Shown here piece by piece: positions 1 to 7,610 of a DNA stretch of 64,000 nt. Source of the DNA: Microbacterium oryzae (GTDB taxonomy: Bacteria > Actinomycetota > Actinomycetes > Actinomycetales > Microbacteriaceae); assembly GCF_030406385.1 (NCBI RefSeq), contig NZ_JAUEPM010000008.1, positions 83,537 through 147,536 of the forward strand, given 5' to 3'. The notes under the pieces are model-generated. The model was not told where the DNA came from. It did not search any database and was given only the letters and a program-made list of their open reading frames with translations. The translations under genes were made by a program, and so were the position numbers. Numbering within the stretch: the first letter of the stretch is position 1; each line of letters opens with the position of its first letter.

Positions 1-292
1 GGATGCGGTTGGACGTGGCGACGTCGGCGGGGCCCAGGTCGTGCCCGCCGCGCGTCAGCTGCAGCAGCTCGTCGACGAGGGCGCGGGCCGCGCGCACGTC
101 GTCGGGTGCGCCGCGCAGGGTGATCTCGTTTCCGCGGACATGCACGTCGACCGCCGGGTGCTCGCTCTCGACCATGCGCAGGAGTCGATCCTGCGGGCCG
201 AGCAGCTGCACCATCGCGACGCCGTCGGCGTGGATGGTCTCGGTGACGACGTCGTCGGCGGAGGGGCCGGAGCCCGTGGGGTCAGTGGCCAA
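1..292 (-). CDS. phoH: PhoH-family ATPase, N-terminal part only
   Basis: This is the first 97 codons of a PhoH-like protein that runs off the left edge of the window. The translation contains the stretch QLLGPQDRLLRMV followed by VDVHVRGNEITLRG, the usual N-terminal region of actinobacterial PhoH ahead of the P-loop ATPase domain, which lies outside the window. I place the start at a TTG (292-290) that overlaps the last 11 bases of the HIT gene, so translation is probably coupled. The neighbours fit the common order hrcA-dnaJ-rsmE-HIT-phoH. PhoH proteins are thought to act in RNA metabolism; that role is family knowledge, not seen here. Confidence 0.85.
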   Translation of the reverse strand, partial: MATDPTGSGPSADDVVTETIHADGVAMVQLLGPQDRLLRMVESEHPAVDVHVRGNEITLRGAPDDVRAARALVDELLQLTRGGHDLGPADVATSNRI

Positions 293-632
293 TGAGGCTC
301 TTCTCCTGAAGGTCGCCGGCGAGCACGTGCGCGTGCACGTGGAACACGGTCTGGCCCGCGTCTGCGCCGGTATTGAAGACAAGTCGGAACTGCCCGCCCG
401 CGCGCTCGTCGGCGACCCGCTGGGCCGTCGCGATCATCTCGGCGAGGAGGGCGGGGTCGCCGGCGGCGAGCTCGGCGACGTCGCGGTACTCCTGCGTCTT
501 GGGGATGACGAGGAGGTGCACGGGCGCCTGCGGACTGATGTCCTCGATCACGAACACCCGCTCGGTCTGGTCGACGATCCTGCCCGGGATGTCCCCCTGC
601 AGGATGCGCGTGAAGATCGACGGCTCGCTCAT
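282..632 (-). CDS. HIT family nucleotide hydrolase/transferase
   Basis: This 116-residue cytoplasmic protein is the usual size for the family. Its C-terminal half carries the histidine triad HVHAHV, whose middle histidine forms the nucleotidyl intermediate in HIT hydrolases. The N-terminus FTRILQGDIPGRIV is typical of HINT-type purine nucleoside phosphoramidases. The natural substrate cannot be told from sequence. It lies between rsmE and phoH in what looks like one minus-strand operon; its stop overlaps the phoH TTG start and 22 bases separate it from rsmE. Confidence 0.93.
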   Translation of the reverse strand: MSEPSIFTRILQGDIPGRIVDQTERVFVIEDISPQAPVHLLVIPKTQEYRDVAELAAGDPALLAEMIATAQRVADERAGGQFRLVFNTGADAGQTVFHVHAHVLAGDLQEKSLIGH

Positions 633-654
633 GCCGTCGATTCTACCGACCTGC

Positions 655-1386
655 TCACCAGCGCCGGAGCTTCGCGTTGAGAATCGCGAGGGCGGCGGGG
701 CCTGCCGTCGAGGTGCGGAGGATGGTCGTGCCGAGCCGGACGCGCTCCGCCCCCGCGGCCGCGAGGCGCTCGAGTTCGTCCGGCGCGATGCCGCCCTCGG
801 GGCCGACGACGAGCACGAGATCCCGCGCGTCGTCGGTCTCGATCGCCGTCAGCGCGCCGGGCGCTGTCGGGTCGAGCACGAGCATCCGCGACGCCTGCGC
901 ACGGGAGGCGAGCGCGGCGAGATCGGCGACCGGCGACACCTCGGCGATCCACGCGCGGTGCGCCTGCTTGGCGGCCTCGCGCACGATCGTCGCCCAGCGC
1001 GCGCGGCCCTTCTCGGCCTTCGGGCCCTGCCATCGGGAGACGCTGCGCGACGCCTGCCACGGCACGACCTCGTCGATGCCGAGCTCGGTGGCCGCCTGCA
1101 CGGCCAGCTCGTCGCGGTCGCCCTTCGCGAGCGCCTGCACGAGCACGAGACGAGGCGCCGCGGCGGGCACGTCCTCCCGCGTGGCGACGCGCACGACGAC
1201 CCGCTGCGGGGAGACCTCCTCGCAGGATCCGACGATCCACGCGCCACGACCATCCGTCACCGTGACGTCCTCGCCGACGCGCACCCGGCGAACCGAGGCG
1301 GCATGGTGCGCCTCGGCGCCGGTGAGCACGATCTCGTCGCCGGGAACGACCTCTCCCGCTCGCTCGTCGTAGAAGTGCAGCGCCAT
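655..1386 (-). CDS. rsmE: 16S rRNA m3U1498 methyltransferase RsmE
   Basis: This 243-residue SPOUT-class methyltransferase is expected to methylate N3 of U1498 in 16S rRNA, in the assembled 30S subunit. The N-terminal PUA-like domain includes GAEAHHAASVRRVRVG. The C-terminal SAM-binding trefoil knot carries LVVGPEGGIAPDEL and LGTTILRTSTA, both diagnostic. Length matches the family. It starts four bases after the dnaJ stop, so it is probably transcribed from the hrcA-dnaJ promoter and may share its heat regulation. Confidence 0.95.
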   Translation of the reverse strand: MALHFYDERAGEVVPGDEIVLTGAEAHHAASVRRVRVGEDVTVTDGRGAWIVGSCEEVSPQRVVVRVATREDVPAAAPRLVLVQALAKGDRDELAVQAATELGIDEVVPWQASRSVSRWQGPKAEKGRARWATIVREAAKQAHRAWIAEVSPVADLAALASRAQASRMLVLDPTAPGALTAIETDDARDLVLVVGPEGGIAPDELERLAAAGAERVRLGTTILRTSTAGPAALAILNAKLRRW

Positions 1387-1390
1387 CGGG

Positions 1391-2509
1391 TCAGCCGCGG
1401 AAGCGGTCGCGGAGCTTCGAGAACAGGCCCTGGTGGAACTCCGCCAGACGCGGCTCGGGAGCCTTGGTGCGGCGAGCGAGCTCCTCGAGCAGCTGACGCG
1501 TCTTGTGGTCGACCTTCGTGGGCGTCACGACCTGCACGCCCACGCGGAGGTCGCCGCGACGCGAGGTGCGGAGCCCGGTGATGCCGCGCTCCTTGACCGT
1601 GAGGATCTCGCCCGACTGAATGCCCGCGCGGACCTCCACCTCGACCTCGCCGTCCAGCGCGTCGATCGACGTCGTGGTGCCGAGGATGGCGTCGGTCATC
1701 GAGACCTCGAGGGTCGCGAGGAGATCGTCGCCGTCGCGGCTGAAGACGGGGTGCGGCGCCACGGTGACCTCGACGTACAGGTCGCCGTTGGGGCCGCCGG
1801 CCGGGCCGACCTCTCCGGAGCCGGGAAGCTGCAGGCGCAGGCCGGTCTCGACGCCCGCGGGGATGTCCAGCGACACGGTGCGCCGGGAGCGCACGCGCCC
1901 CTGGCCGCTGCAGGTCGGGCACGGGTGCGGGATGACGGTGCCGTAGCCCTGGCACGCGCCGCAGGGCTGCATGGTGACCATGTTGCCGAGGAGGCTGCGG
2001 ACCTGGCGCTGCACGTGGCCGGTGCCGCCGCAGATGTCGCACGTCTGCGGGCTCGTGCCGGGCTGGCAGCACGACCCGTGGCAGGTCTCGCAGAGCACCG
2101 CGGTGTCGACCTCGATGTCGCGGTGCGTGCCGAAGACGACGTCGCCGAGCTCGAGCGTGACGCGCACCAGCGCGTCCTGTCCGCGCTCGCGCCGCGAGCG
2201 CGGACGTCCGCCGCGGCCGGCACCGCCGCCGGCGCCACCGCCGAAGAAGGTCTCGAAGATGTCGCCGAAGCCGCCGAAGCCCGCGCCGCCGCCGAACGGC
2301 GAGTCGTCGCCGCCCATGTCGTAGCGGCGTCGCTGCTCGGGGTCGCTCAGCACGTCGTAGGCGTGCGTGACGGCCTTGAAGTCCTCGGCCGCCTGCGGCT
2401 CCGGGTTCACATCGGGATGCAGACGACGCGCCAGCTTGCGGTACGCCTTCTTGATGTCCTCCTGCGAGGCGTCGCGCGCCACGCCGAGGGTCTCGTAATG
2501 ATCAGCCAC
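1391..2509 (-). CDS. dnaJ: Chaperone DnaJ (hrcA-linked type)
   Basis: This 372-residue Hsp40 co-chaperone stimulates DnaK ATPase activity. Domains in order are a J domain with the HPD tripeptide ([11 protein letters not shown]), a Gly/Phe-rich linker, a zinc-binding domain with four cysteine pairs (CETC, CDIC, CGAC, CPTC) and the C-terminal substrate-binding domain. The first zinc repeat reads CETCHGSC rather than the usual CxxCxGxG, but all pairing cysteines are present. It follows hrcA by 54 bases, and the CIRCE operator ahead of hrcA should control both. Actinobacteria usually have a second DnaJ beside dnaK-grpE; this one is the hrcA-linked paralog. Confidence 0.96.
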   Translation of the reverse strand: MADHYETLGVARDASQEDIKKAYRKLARRLHPDVNPEPQAAEDFKAVTHAYDVLSDPEQRRRYDMGGDDSPFGGGAGFGGFGDIFETFFGGGAGGGAGRGGRPRSRRERGQDALVRVTLELGDVVFGTHRDIEVDTAVLCETCHGSCCQPGTSPQTCDICGGTGHVQRQVRSLLGNMVTMQPCGACQGYGTVIPHPCPTCSGQGRVRSRRTVSLDIPAGVETGLRLQLPGSGEVGPAGGPNGDLYVEVTVAPHPVFSRDGDDLLATLEVSMTDAILGTTTSIDALDGEVEVEVRAGIQSGEILTVKERGITGLRTSRRGDLRVGVQVVTPTKVDHKTRQLLEELARRTKAPEPRLAEFHQGLFSKLRDRFRG

Positions 2510-2563
2510 TTCAGCCTTCCTGCGGGCGTCGTGCGCCCGTGCTCCGGTCGTCAGGGCGGCGCG

Positions 2564-3604
2564 TCAGCGCCGTCCCTCGTCTTCGTCCAGCAGCCTCGTG
2601 AGGTAGCGGGCGACCGCCCGTGCCGCCGCGAGGTTGCGGGGGTAGTCCATGCGCGTCGGGCCCATGATGCCGATGCGGGCGGCGCCGACGGCCGAGTCGT
2701 ACCGACTCGCGACGATCGACGCCTCCGAGAGGCCGAACGCGGCGTTCTCGCGCCCGATGCTCGTCGCGAGTCCGTGCTCGTCGGCGACCATCTCGCTCAT
2801 CAGCCGCAGCAGCGTCACCTGCTCCTCGATGGCCTCGAGAATTGGATGGATGCTGCCGCGGAAGTCCTGCTCGCGACGGGCGAGCGTCGCCGATCCCGCC
2901 ATGACGAGGCGGTTCTGCCGGAACTCGTCGAGCTCCTCGCCCGCCGCCTTCGCGATGTCCTGCAGCGCCACGTCCACGGGAGTCGCCGGTGCGGGGGCGA
3001 GCTCGACCGCGCGCGCGAGCTGATCGGCGGCGTCGCCCACCGAGCGGCCGGCGAGCAGCGGCACGAGACGTGCGGCGACGCCATCCAGCGCCTCCTGATC
3101 GAGCTCGACGGTCAGCTGCGTGATGCGCTGCGAGACGCGGCCGGTGTCGGTCACCATGATCACGAGCACGCGCCGCGGGTCGAGCTGCACGAGCTGGACG
3201 TGCGTGATGCTCGCGCGGGCGAACGAGGGGTACTGCACGAGCGCGACCTGGCCGGTGAGCTGCGTGAGGAGCCGCACGGTGCGTGCGAGGAGGTCGTCCA
3301 GGTCCGAGGGCTCGCCGAGGAACGACGTGATCGCCGAGCGCTGCGCGGATGACAGCGGCCGCAGCTCGGCGAGATGGTCGACGAAGACGCGATAGCCCTT
3401 GTCCGTCGGGACGCGACCAGACGAGGTGTGAGGCTGGGCGATGAGCTCCTCGTCCTCGAGGAGGGCCATGTCGTTGCGGATGGTCGCAGCTGAGACTCCG
3501 AAGGAGTGCCGCTCGACGATGGAGCGGCTCCCGACGGGCTCGTGCGTGTCGACGTAGTCCTGCACGATCGCGCGGAGGACCTGCAGCCCGCGGTCGCTGA
3601 CCAT
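2564..3604 (-). CDS. hrcA: Heat-shock repressor HrcA
   Basis: This 346-residue repressor binds CIRCE operators and is relieved by heat through GroEL. The N-terminal winged helix starts VSDRGLQVLRAIVQDYVDTH and includes SFGVSAATIRNDMALLE, the DNA-reading segment. The central and C-terminal GAF-like dimerisation region ends with the conserved GPTRMDYPRNLAAAR. The ATG at 3604 lies 17 bases from a CIRCE copy, so the gene is autoregulated. It heads the hrcA-dnaJ-rsmE-HIT-phoH transcription unit. Confidence 0.97.
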   Translation of the reverse strand: MVSDRGLQVLRAIVQDYVDTHEPVGSRSIVERHSFGVSAATIRNDMALLEDEELIAQPHTSSGRVPTDKGYRVFVDHLAELRPLSSAQRSAITSFLGEPSDLDDLLARTVRLLTQLTGQVALVQYPSFARASITHVQLVQLDPRRVLVIMVTDTGRVSQRITQLTVELDQEALDGVAARLVPLLAGRSVGDAADQLARAVELAPAPATPVDVALQDIAKAAGEELDEFRQNRLVMAGSATLARREQDFRGSIHPILEAIEEQVTLLRLMSEMVADEHGLATSIGRENAAFGLSEASIVASRYDSAVGAARIGIMGPTRMDYPRNLAAARAVARYLTRLLDEDEGRR

Positions 3605-3620
3605 GTGCGCACCCCTCTCT

Positions 3621-3647
3621 CTGGCACTCGATGCGTCCGAGTGCCAG
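3621..3647. promoter_or_regulatory. CIRCE operator of hrcA-dnaJ
   Basis: A perfect 9-bp inverted repeat, CTGGCACTC, nine bases, GAGTGCCAG, lies just upstream of the hrcA start. It matches the CIRCE pattern TTAGCACTC-N9-GAGTGCTAA with the GCACTC/GAGTGC core intact. HrcA bound here would block transcription of its own operon. Confidence 0.95.
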
Positions 3648-3689
3648 TCTACCGACCTCTCCCGGCGAACGGGGTGAGCGCGCCGGGCG

Positions 3690-4907
3690 TCAGTCGGTGA
3701 GCGCGCGCACGACGGCGTCGGCGAGGAGCCGCCCGCGCAGCGTGAGCACGACGCGCCCGCGGATGGCGGCAGCCGGCTCCACGAGGCCGTCCGCGATCAG
3801 CCCCGCGACGGCGCCTCGGGCGGATGCCGGCAGCGCGTCGACGGCGAGGCCCTCGCGGATGCGGCTCTGCAGCAGCACCCGCTCGAGCTGCGTCGCCTCC
3901 GCGTCCGGTCGCTCCCGTCCGGCGGCCGGCGACTCGCCCATCGCGAGCCGCTGGGCGTATGCGGCCGGGTGCTTGACGTTCCACCAGCGCAGTCCCGCGA
4001 CGTGGCTGTGCGCGCCGGGGCCGAAGCCCCACCAGTCGGTGCCGCGCCAGTATGCGAGGTTGTGACGCGAGCGGTGCGCCTCCCCCTGCGACCAGTTCGA
4101 CACCTCGTACCAGTCGTACCCCGCCTCGCCGAGCAGCGAGTCCGCCAGCTCGTACATATCGGCCTGCAGGTCGTCGTCGGGAGCCGGCACCTCACCGCGC
4201 CGGATCTGACGGGCGAGCTTCGTGCCGTCTTCGATGATGAGCGCGTAGGCGGAGATGTGATCGGGCGCGAGCGCGAGGGCGGCGTCGAGCGAGGCGCGCC
4301 AGTCGTCCAGGGTCTCCCCCGGCGCACCGTAGATGAGGTCGACACTCACGTCGAGGCCGGCCGCCCGGCCCGCGGCGACCGCGGTCGCGACGTTGGCGGG
4401 CGAGTGCGTGCGGTCGAGCGCGGCGAGAACGCGCGGCACCGCCGACTGCATCCCCACGGACATCCGCGTCACGCCCGCTCCCGCGAGCTCCTCCGCGACC
4501 CCCGGCGACACCGTGTCGGGGTTGGCTTCGACGGTGATCTCGGCCTCGGCCGCGATGCCGAACGCGTCGCGGACGCCGTCGAGCATGCGCGCGAGGTCGC
4601 CCGCGGGCAGCAGCGTCGGCGTCCCGCCGCCGAAGAAGACGGTCTGCGCGGGGCGCAGCGCGCCGGCGTCGGCGAGCACGCCGCGGGCGAGCGCGATCTC
4701 CTGCAGGAGGACGTCGGCGTACTCGTCCTGTCGTGCGCCGCGCAGCTCGCTGGAGGTGTACGTGTTGAAGTCGCAGTACCCGCAGCGCACCCGGCAGAAC
4801 GGCACATGCAGGTAGATGCCGAGGTCGGCCGACGGGTCGACCGCGAGGTCACGCGGAAGCGCGCCGTCGGCGGGTGCGGGATCGCCGAGGGGAAGTGCTC
4901 CGGCCAT
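3690..4907 (-). CDS. hemW: Radical SAM protein HemW (heme chaperone, coproporphyrinogen oxidase-like)
   Basis: This 405-residue radical SAM protein has the CX3CX2C cluster motif in HVPFCRVRCGYCDF near residue 40, then FFGGGTP, and RHNLAYW further on. The short first Met-Ala-Gly start and absence of the HemN N-terminal extension favour HemW, which handles heme, over the true HemN oxidase. I chose the ATG at 4907 because it overlaps the stop of the upstream DUF1990 gene (ATGA); upstream codons in this frame read as low-complexity arginine-rich sequence. It lies between lepA and hrcA, its usual place in Actinobacteria. Confidence 0.93.
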   Translation of the reverse strand: MAGALPLGDPAPADGALPRDLAVDPSADLGIYLHVPFCRVRCGYCDFNTYTSSELRGARQDEYADVLLQEIALARGVLADAGALRPAQTVFFGGGTPTLLPAGDLARMLDGVRDAFGIAAEAEITVEANPDTVSPGVAEELAGAGVTRMSVGMQSAVPRVLAALDRTHSPANVATAVAAGRAAGLDVSVDLIYGAPGETLDDWRASLDAALALAPDHISAYALIIEDGTKLARQIRRGEVPAPDDDLQADMYELADSLLGEAGYDWYEVSNWSQGEAHRSRHNLAYWRGTDWWGFGPGAHSHVAGLRWWNVKHPAAYAQRLAMGESPAAGRERPDAEATQLERVLLQSRIREGLAVDALPASARGAVAGLIADGLVEPAAAIRGRVVLTLRGRLLADAVVRALTD

Positions 4908-5557
4908 CAGGCGCCGGTGCGGAACAGCGGCGAGATGGCGCGCAGATAGGCGGCGAACAGAGCCTTGCGTCGGCGGCGCACGAGCGCCTTGAACAGGCGG
5001 TTCCAGAACGTGACTGGCCGGTCGAACGCGCGCACGTCGAACCACACCTCGTCGTTCTCGCGCCACTCGATCATGAACGACTCCTCGCCGCTCACCACCG
5101 AGCCGCCGACGGTGCCCAGTGCGAAGCCCACGCGGCGCGCCTCCTCGATCACGAAGATCACGCGCAGCTCGGCGTCGGCGCGGAAGCGCGCGACCTTTCC
5201 GCGCACGGTCACGGTGGTGCCTGCGCCGACGTAGGGCGTGCCCTCCGCGTCGAAGCGCTGGTCGGCATCCGATCGGCTGGGTGCGACCGCGTTGCCGGAG
5301 TCGTCGAAGCTGACCCCCGTGTACGTGGGGCCCGGGGCGGGCCGCACGTCGGCGAGCTCGAGGCCGGCGCCCTTCAGCGGCGCCCAGGCGAGCAGCGCAT
5401 CGACGGCCGTGCGGAATCGCTCCTCGCCGCTGCCGATCCGCCACTGCGCGGCCGCCGGGATGCTGCGCTCCGGCGGGTACTGCAGCAGGTCGGGCGCCTG
5501 CGTCGCCCCGACCGCCGCATAGTCGACCGTCTCGTCTCGGAAGGTCTCCCGGCGCAT
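4907..5557 (-). CDS. DUF1990 family protein
   Basis: The translation MRRETFRDETVDYAAVGATQ, then PDLLQYPPERS and, near the end, FDRPVTFWNRLFKALV, is typical of DUF1990, a widespread actinobacterial cytoplasmic protein of unknown function. I prefer the ATG at 5557 (216 residues), which has AGGGTGG eight bases upstream and begins where the family normally begins; an ATG at 5587 would add ten residues. Its stop overlaps the hemW start by one base, so the two are coupled. Confidence 0.85.
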   Translation of the reverse strand: MRRETFRDETVDYAAVGATQAPDLLQYPPERSIPAAAQWRIGSGEERFRTAVDALLAWAPLKGAGLELADVRPAPGPTYTGVSFDDSGNAVAPSRSDADQRFDAEGTPYVGAGTTVTVRGKVARFRADAELRVIFVIEEARRVGFALGTVGGSVVSGEESFMIEWRENDEVWFDVRAFDRPVTFWNRLFKALVRRRRKALFAAYLRAISPLFRTGA

Positions 5558-5596
5558 GTCGTCCACCCTAACCGCAGCCCCTGGCAAAGCCCCCGG

Positions 5597-7447
5597 CTAC
5601 TTCCCGGACTTCGTCTCGACGTCACCCGACAGCGCGGCGATGAACGCCTCCTGGGGCACCTCGACGCGGCCGACCATCTTCATGCGCTTCTTGCCCTCCT
5701 TCTGCTTCTCGAGCAGCTTGCGCTTGCGGGAGATGTCGCCGCCGTAGCACTTCGCGAGCACGTCCTTGCGCATCGCGCGGATGTTCTCGCGGGCGATGAT
5801 GCGGGCGCCGATCGCGGCCTGGATGGGCACCTCGAACTGCTGACGCGGAATGAGCTTGCGCAGGCGCTCGGTCATGGTCGTGCCGTACGCATAGGCCTTC
5901 TCGCGGTGCACGATCGCGCTGAAGGCGTCGACGCGGTCGCCCTGGAGGAGGATGTCGACCTTCACGAGGTCGGCCTCCTGCTGCCCCGCCGGCTCGTAGT
6001 CGAAGCTCGCGTAGCCCTGCGTGCGGCTCTTCAGCTGGTCGAAGAAGTCGAAGACGATCTCGCCGAGGGGCATGGTGTACTTCAGCTCGACGCGCTCCTC
6101 GGACAGGTAGTCCATGCCGAGCAGAGTGCCGCGCCGGGTCTGGCAGAGCTCCATGACCGTGCCGACGTACTCCTTCGGCGCGAGGATCGACGCCTTGACC
6201 ATCGGCTCGGCGACCGAGCCGATCTTGCCCTCGGGGTACTCGCTGGGGTTGGTGACGATGAGCTTCTCGCCCGTCTCCGTCGTCACCTCGTAGACGACGC
6301 TCGGCGCCGTGGTGATGAGATCGAGGCCGAACTCGCGCGCGAGGCGCTCGGTGATGATCTCGAGGTGCAGCAGTCCGAGGAAGCCGCAGCGGAAGCCGAA
6401 GCCGAGGGCGACGGACGTCTCCGGCTCGTAGGCGAGGGACGCGTCGGACAGCTTCAGCTTGTCGAGCGCCTCGCGCAGATCCGTGTAGTCGCTGGCGTCG
6501 ATCGGGTACAGACCCGAGAAGACCATGGGCTTCGGGTCGGTGTAGCCGGGGAGCGCCTGCGTGGCGGGAGTGCGCTGGTTCGTGACCGTGTCGCCGACCT
6601 TCGACTGGCGGACGTCCTTCACGCCGGTGATGAGGTAGCCGACCTCGCCGACCGACAGGCCCTTCGACGGCGTGGGCTCCGGGCTCGAGACGCCGATCTC
6701 CAGCAGCTCGTGCGTGGCGCGGGTCGACATCATCTGGATGCGCTCGCGCGGCGAGAGACGGCCGTCGACCATCCGGACGTATGTCACCACGCCGCGGTAC
6801 GCGTCGTAGACGGAGTCGAAGATCATGGCGCGGGCCGGAGCGTCGGGATCGCCCTTCGGCGCGGGGATCTCGGCCACGAGGCGGTCGAGCAGCTCCTCGA
6901 CGCCCTGGCCCGTCTTGCCCGACACCCGCAGCACGTCGGCGGGGTCGCCGCCGATGAGGTCCGCGAGCTCCTTGGCGAAGCGGTCGGGGTCGGCGGCGGG
7001 CAGGTCGATCTTATTGAGCACCGGGATGATCGTCAGATCGTTCTCGAGCGCGAGGTACAGGTTCGCGAGCGTCTGCGCCTCGATGCCCTGCGCGGCGTCC
7101 ACGAGCAGCACCGCGCCCTCGCAGGCGGCCAGAGAGCGGGAGACCTCGTATGTGAAGTCGACGTGACCCGGCGTGTCGATCATGTTCAGCGCGAAGGTGT
7201 CGCCCTCGTGCTGCCACGGCAGCCGCACCGCCTGGCTCTTCACGGTGATGCCGCGTTCGCGCTCGATGTCCATGCGGTCGAGGTACTGCGCGCGCATGTC
7301 GCGGTCGGACACCGCGCCGGTGAGCTGCAGCATGCGATCGGCGAGCGTCGACTTGCCGTGGTCGATGTGAGCGATGATGCAGAAGTTGCGGATGCGCTCA
7401 GGCGGTGTCGCGGCAGGCGGGAGCGGAGTCGTGGCACGAGGGGACAT
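5597..7447 (-). CDS. lepA: Elongation factor 4 (LepA)
   Basis: This 616-residue translational GTPase acts on the ribosome. The G motifs are visible in order: HIDHGKST (P-loop), DTPGHVDF, and NKIDLP. The LepA-specific C-terminal domain includes [14 protein letters not shown] and ends near [17 protein letters not shown], the signature that separates LepA from EF-G. A 15-residue Ser/Pro/Ala-rich extension precedes the G domain, common in Actinobacteria. It is the first gene of the minus-strand cluster and is divergent from the secreted nuclease gene. Confidence 0.97.
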   Translation of the reverse strand: MSPRATTPLPPAATPPERIRNFCIIAHIDHGKSTLADRMLQLTGAVSDRDMRAQYLDRMDIERERGITVKSQAVRLPWQHEGDTFALNMIDTPGHVDFTYEVSRSLAACEGAVLLVDAAQGIEAQTLANLYLALENDLTIIPVLNKIDLPAADPDRFAKELADLIGGDPADVLRVSGKTGQGVEELLDRLVAEIPAPKGDPDAPARAMIFDSVYDAYRGVVTYVRMVDGRLSPRERIQMMSTRATHELLEIGVSSPEPTPSKGLSVGEVGYLITGVKDVRQSKVGDTVTNQRTPATQALPGYTDPKPMVFSGLYPIDASDYTDLREALDKLKLSDASLAYEPETSVALGFGFRCGFLGLLHLEIITERLAREFGLDLITTAPSVVYEVTTETGEKLIVTNPSEYPEGKIGSVAEPMVKASILAPKEYVGTVMELCQTRRGTLLGMDYLSEERVELKYTMPLGEIVFDFFDQLKSRTQGYASFDYEPAGQQEADLVKVDILLQGDRVDAFSAIVHREKAYAYGTTMTERLRKLIPRQQFEVPIQAAIGARIIARENIRAMRKDVLAKCYGGDISRKRKLLEKQKEGKKRMKMVGRVEVPQEAFIAALSGDVETKSGK

Positions 7448-7610
7448 ATCCGTCTGATTCTACGGGCCGCGCCGCTCGCGCCGCGCCCCGTCTTCCGAGC
7501 GCCGCACCGCCGTCCTCCCGCAAGGTGCTGGCCACTGTCCGTTCACCCGACGACGATTGCCTGGAAGACGCGGGCCGACCCGCGCCTCCCGCACTCCGAA
7601 GGAGACGAAC